Source: Nostoc sp. CHAB 5834 (GTDB taxonomy: Bacteria; Cyanobacteriota; Cyanobacteriia; Cyanobacteriales; Nostocaceae). Taken from it: DNA of 8,679 bases. Below the pieces are notes generated by a model that was not told the origin of the DNA, did not search any database, and was given only the letters and a program-made list of their open reading frames with translations. Shown here one piece after another: positions 5,913 to 8,679 of this stretch. The translations under genes and the position numbers were made by a program. The stretch spans positions 1 to 8,679 of the forward strand of contig JAIVFU010000209.1 in NCBI GenBank assembly GCA_020829485.1. Direction: 5' to 3'. How positions within the stretch are numbered: the stretch's first letter is position 1; each line of letters starts with the position of its first letter.

Positions 5913-6566
5913 TTACCAGTCGTTTGATTCCAGGATTTGGAAGTACAATACTAAATATTGCAGATTCCCAAAATTTGCTTTTTTAGTAGCAAGAGAGTTT
6001 AAAGCTTGGAGAATCAACCCTTGCTTGATAATTGTCATCCAATCAGGATTCTGGGATTTTCTTAAGTCATCATATATCTCCAGCTTTTGGACTATTAATA
6101 CATCCGAAAGTCCGACAATTAGTTGAAAATATAACTCAATATTTTCTCTTTCTACTTCCCAGACTGATTGAGATTTTAAATAGAGGTAATACCCGACTAA
6201 CTGTTGTCTATAAAAATTAATTTGGTTAAATAAGTATTCGGGATTTATATCTTTTCTAAAAATTGGCGCTATATTGCTTCTCACCCATTGCATAAATCGC
6301 CTGATTACATCAGCTTTTACTATCCCGGTTAAGGAATGAATAGCAAGAGCATTCAACGTGTTAACTGTAACTATTGACTGCTCAATGATCACAAATCGCT
6401 GATTGGCTTGAGCATTTATTAATGTCACTTTCTCATCGTTCAGCACTGGGGCAATTATTTGGAATACATCAACAGCAAATAACTCTAATCCACTTGGAGT
6501 ATCTATCACTCGTACAATATTGTGCGACTCATGCTCAAATTCCCAAAACTGCCAAACTTCTACCAT
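5913..6566 (-). CDS. BRO-N-like (phage antirepressor-type) DNA-binding protein, tentative
   Basis: The product is 217 residues from ATG 6566, preceded by a purine-rich AGAAGAAAAG. Residues about 18-105 follow the plan of a BRO-N domain. The strand SGLELFAVDVFQII (25-38) corresponds to the conserved W-F-x-A-x-D-V segment. A hydrophobic middle follows. A terminal helix, RRFMQWVRSNIAPIFRK (89-105), matches the family's F-x-x-W-V-x-x-x-x-L-P-x-I-R ending. BRO-N domains are DNA-binding modules of phage and virus antirepressors. The second half (110-217) is helical and aromatic-rich, with no domain I recognise. This is the first gene of the four-gene operon, 27 bases before the ATPase gene. That position and the palindrome upstream fit an autoregulator or a centromere-type binding partner for the ATPases. 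The family call is by eye and uncertain. Confidence 0.5.
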   Translation of the reverse strand: MVEVWQFWEFEHESHNIVRVIDTPSGLELFAVDVFQIIAPVLNDEKVTLINAQANQRFVIIEQSIVTVNTLNALAIHSLTGIVKADVIRRFMQWVRSNIAPIFRKDINPEYLFNQINFYRQQLVGYYLYLKSQSVWEVERENIELYFQLIVGLSDVLIVQKLEIYDDLRKSQNPDWMTIIKQGLILQALNSLATKKANFGNLQYLVLYFQILESNDW

Positions 6567-6633
6567 CTTTTCTTCTATAGAGAGATATTCATATCGTTAG
6601 GAGTCAGAATAGTTAAAGAATGATCTGAACATT

Positions 6634-6651
6634 TGATACATTAATGTATCA
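6634..6651. promoter_or_regulatory. Perfect 18-bp palindrome, probable operator
   Basis: TGATACATTAATGTATCA equals its own reverse complement over all 18 bases; the flanking bases do not extend it. It ends 68 bases upstream of the BRO-N-like start on the minus strand, where it would overlap or abut the operon promoter. The dyad is what a dimeric repressor or response regulator would bind. No second full copy occurs in the window. Confidence 0.6.
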
Positions 6652-6671
6652 GTAATTCTAGACTCATTACA

Positions 6672-6738
6672 AATTCTGATTTTTGGGTTCTCACCTGAGC
6701 AACGGAAACATCTCCAGTTTTGCTCCTGAATTCTGATT
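6672..6738. repeat. Direct repeat AATTCTGATT, two copies
   Basis: Exact 10-base copies at 6672-6681 and 6729-6738, 57 bases apart. A related inverted element, GAGTCAGAAT, lies at 6601-6610. These may be remnants of the TTCTGAC-type repeats also seen near 893-954. Low information. Confidence 0.35.
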
Positions 6739-6775
6739 CACTATCTCACAAAGAGTAATCCTAAAGGAATCGATA

Positions 6776-6800
6776 AAAGTACGATTTTAATCCGTACTTT
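6776..6800. terminator. Hairpin AAAGTACG/CGTACTTT, weak terminator-like
   Basis: An eight-pair perfect stem (6776-6783 with 6793-6800) has a nine-base loop. On the minus strand the stem runs into TTTTATC, a short T-tract. On the plus strand no T-tract follows directly. With no gene ending here it may instead be a leader or protein-binding structure. Confidence 0.3.
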
Positions 6801-6860
6801 CGTCTCTTGATTTTTAATCATCGTTATGTTTTGTCGGGTTGAGTAGGGAGCAATGCAACA

Positions 6861-6915
6861 GGCGATATTTACGATTTGCTCCGCTAACGCCGGACTGCGG
6901 GCGGGTACGCCATCA
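6861..6915. repeat. GC-rich interspersed repeat of Nostocales type
   Basis: The island starts GGCGAT and includes GCTCCGCTAACGCCGG and GGGTACGCCATCAC, standing out from the AT-rich surroundings. CGCTAACGC is the exact reverse complement of the 9-mer in the 819-852 island, so the two belong to related families in opposite orientation. Confidence 0.5.
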
Positions 6916-7148
6916 CTTGACTGCCATTAACTTAGCAGATGACTAAACCTTGTATTGAAGCTAAATTTGATGACGTTCACAGAAACATTTCTTCACATCC
7001 ATTTTAGGCTCTAGCCCATGAACAGCTTTCATCGCACAAGGAGATTCTTTAGAGTTCGTAAGCCAATTGGATTTTCGATTTGGGACGATGAGTTAGCTTT
7101 AGAGCTACCCTTGTAGAAGAACAGAATCTCTCAACTACTCTTTGACTC

Positions 7149-8679
7149 ATGACGAGGCTCCTTCAAGTCGAAAAATTTCCGATTCTGATGTTGCCGGAAA
7201 TCCAGGCGTATTTAGAAAGTGGACTATTTCGTGGCATCGGCAAGAAAACTGCTCAAACTTTGGTCAACTGTTTTGGAAGTGAGACTTTATCGATATTAGA
7301 TAATAACCCCGAAAAACTTTACACTGTTCCCGGACTAACTCAATATCGTATTGATAGTATTACCAAAGCTTGGTCAGAAAGTAAAAGTAATCCGAACTTT
7401 GGAGTGATTACCCAACTTTTGGCTGTGGGAACTTCATTGAAGTTAGCTTTGAAAATTTGTGACTATTACGGACACAAAACTTCATATATTCTGCAAAACA
7501 ACCCTTACAGATTAATTGATGACATTGACGGCATCGGTTTTAAGACTGCTGATGAGTTAGCCATATCTCTTGGTATCCCGCTATACAGCGATACTCGTTA
7601 TATCTCAGCTTTAATCCATGTTTTAAAATCCGGCTTGCGTGAAGGGAATTGTTTTTTACCGTTTGAGCAATTAGTAAGTATTGCCACTTCCCTGCTTTCT
7701 TCATCACAGCATACACCCGATGTTCAATTTTTAAATACAATCATTCAACAGTTACTCGAAAAGGGGACTTTAGTTTCGGGTGATGTTGGTAATAGTGTTT
7801 ATCTCAAAGCTGCTTATCGGGCTGAACTTTCTGCGACTTTGAAGATTCTTGCTCTCCTTGAGCAACCAACTCACCCCACTGAACATTTAGAACACTGGTT
7901 AGCCCAATTCCAAACTACTGACTATCGCCAACTTTCACGTTTAAGTGATGAACAAATCAGCGCCTTGATGATGGCAGCCAAACATCCAATTAGCATTATT
8001 ACTGGTGGCCCAGGTCGAGGGAAAACTTATGTACTAAAAACCTTAGTTGAATGGTTCATTCATACTGATAAAGCGATTGCACTTGCCGCTCCAACAGGGA
8101 AAGCCGCTAACCGGATGAAAGATGCTACAGGCATTGAAGCAACTACTATTCACCGTTTATTGCAATGGCAGGGACATCAACAGGTTTTTCTTTATAACGA
8201 GGATAATCCTCTAAATCTTGATTGTCTAATCGTTGATGAATTTTCAATGGTTGATATATTTCTGTTCAATTCCCTGCTCAAAGCCTTGGACAAAAAAACA
8301 TCAATTGTACTGGTAGGGGACTTTGATCAATTGCCCAGTATTGGCGCGGGAATGGTCTTGCGAGATTTAATTGTTTCTGAACTCGTGCCAACAACAAGAT
8401 TGCAAACAATTTATCGTCAACGACACGAAAGCCCGATTATTTATGCCGCTAATGATGTTAATTCTGGCATAGTCCCCACACTGCACAATTTTAATCAAGT
8501 TTCTGATTGGATGGATGTTGGTGACTGTGCAATGATTCAAAGAGATTCGCCTCAAGCGACCTCCCAAGGCATCGTTGAGTTGGTTAAAGCTATTGGCCAG
8601 TCAGGTGTTGATTTAAATCAACAACTAATAATCTTAGCGCCCCAAAAACAAGGAGACTGTGGAGTGAACAATCTCAATC
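7149..8679 (+). CDS. RecD2/TraA-like SF1B DNA helicase, 3' end outside the window
   Basis: There are 510 codons to the right edge. Three helix-hairpin-helix-type segments come first: GLFRGIGKKTAQ (25-36), about 50-75, and IDDIDGIGFKTADEL (123-137). The helicase core follows. Motif I is GGPGRGKT (286-293), motif Ia APTGKAANRM (314-323), motif II VDEFSMVD (362-369), motif III VGDFDQLPSIGAG (389-401) and motif IV LQTIYRQ (418-424). The last visible residues (LAPQKQGDCGVNNLN) match the RecD-type segment before motifs V and VI. This predicts an ATP-driven 5'-to-3' helicase. An in-frame TGA at 7143 forces the start to ATG 7149, which has no ribosome binding site. The protein begins at LLQVEKF, which matches the end of the family's N-terminal OB-type domain, so roughly the first 80 residues of a typical RecD2 are absent. 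Either the 5' end was lost or this is a natural short form. Confidence 0.85.
   Translation, partial: MTRLLQVEKFPILMLPEIQAYLESGLFRGIGKKTAQTLVNCFGSETLSILDNNPEKLYTVPGLTQYRIDSITKAWSESKSNPNFGVITQLLAVGTSLKLALKICDYYGHKTSYILQNNPYRLIDDIDGIGFKTADELAISLGIPLYSDTRYISALIHVLKSGLREGNCFLPFEQLVSIATSLLSSSQHTPDVQFLNTIIQQLLEKGTLVSGDVGNSVYLKAAYRAELSATLKILALLEQPTHPTEHLEHWLAQFQTTDYRQLSRLSDEQISALMMAAKHPISIITGGPGRGKTYVLKTLVEWFIHTDKAIALAAPTGKAANRMKDATGIEATTIHRLLQWQGHQQVFLYNEDNPLNLDCLIVDEFSMVDIFLFNSLLKALDKKTSIVLVGDFDQLPSIGAGMVLRDLIVSELVPTTRLQTIYRQRHESPIIYAANDVNSGIVPTLHNFNQVSDWMDVGDCAMIQRDSPQATSQGIVELVKAIGQSGVDLNQQLIILAPQKQGDCGVNNLN

Larger units (their letters stand above)
6567..7148. other. Gene-free divergent region between the BRO-N operon and the helicase gene
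   Basis: This 582-base gap contains the 18-bp palindrome at 6634-6651, two copies of AATTCTGATT (6672-6681 and 6729-6738), the hairpin at 6776-6800 and the GC-rich repeat at 6861-6915. Only trivial ORFs occur, such as 22 codons from 6939 and 32 codons from 7018, with no ribosome binding sites. The last 200 bases, where the missing first domain of the helicase might be expected, show no recognisable OB-domain remnant in any plus frame. Confidence 0.6.

Noticed and set aside
5806..6220. Two plus-strand ORFs (106 and 62 codons) over the BRO-N/ATPase junction
   Set aside because: They lie antisense to real genes; the hydrophobic stretch comes from the reverse of Thr/Asn-rich codons.
6939..7116. 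Short plus-strand ORFs from ATG 6939 (22 codons) and ATG 7018 (32 codons) as the missing helicase N-terminus
   Set aside because: Neither resembles an OB-type domain, and they end in stops before the helicase frame. The AAGGAG at 7038-7043 has no start codon at a usable distance.
7540..8567. Two minus-strand ORFs of 66 codons each inside the helicase gene
   Set aside because: Shadows of the RecD2-like frame, which has all expected motifs.
1..8679. tRNA, rRNA or chromosomal housekeeping genes
   Set aside because: No cloverleaf-like segment or ribosomal sequence was recognised in the intergenic regions.

Overview
The window looks like AT-rich accessory or plasmid DNA from a filamentous cyanobacterium, Nostoc/Anabaena-like. 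The reasons are the HIP1 octamer GCGATCGC (seen twice, 11-18 and 3766-3773), GC-rich intergenic repeats of Nostocales style (819-852 and 6861-6915), and protein styles familiar from cyanobacterial plasmids. No replication gene, relaxase, rRNA, tRNA or CRISPR array is visible. All family assignments come from reading motifs, not from database searches.

Layout, left to right. At 1-55 (minus) are the first codons of a serine site-specific recombinase running off the left edge. At 101-1573 (minus) is a piece of a conjugation or type IV secretion (T4SS) locus: a VirB2-like pilin precursor, then a VirB3-like membrane protein, then a 105-residue protein that may be only the N-terminus of a VirB4/TraC-like ATPase. 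It ends within about 50 bases of the recombinase gene. At 1814-2825 (minus) are a tiny membrane protein and a soluble histidine kinase. At 3035-3697 (plus) is a NarL/LuxR-type response regulator, divergent from the kinase.

At 3699-6566 (minus) is a tight four-gene operon. In transcription order it encodes a BRO-N-like protein, a ParA/MinD-like ATPase with a canonical deviant Walker A, a second P-loop ATPase that is a paralogue but lacks the signature lysine, and a coiled-coil/membrane protein. Upstream lie a perfect 18-bp palindrome (6634-6651) and a 580-base gene-free region. At 7149 to the right edge (plus) is a RecD2/TraA-like SF1B helicase that appears to lack the usual N-terminal OB-type domain.

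Working model (inference): a plasmid module in which a two-component pair sits inside a mating-channel locus and may control it. The tandem ParA-like ATPases plus the membrane protein could position plasmid DNA or the channel, as VirC1 does in Agrobacterium, or act in partition with the BRO-N protein as DNA-binding partner. The recombinase edge and the short VirB4-like and RecD-like genes suggest that both flanks have been rearranged.
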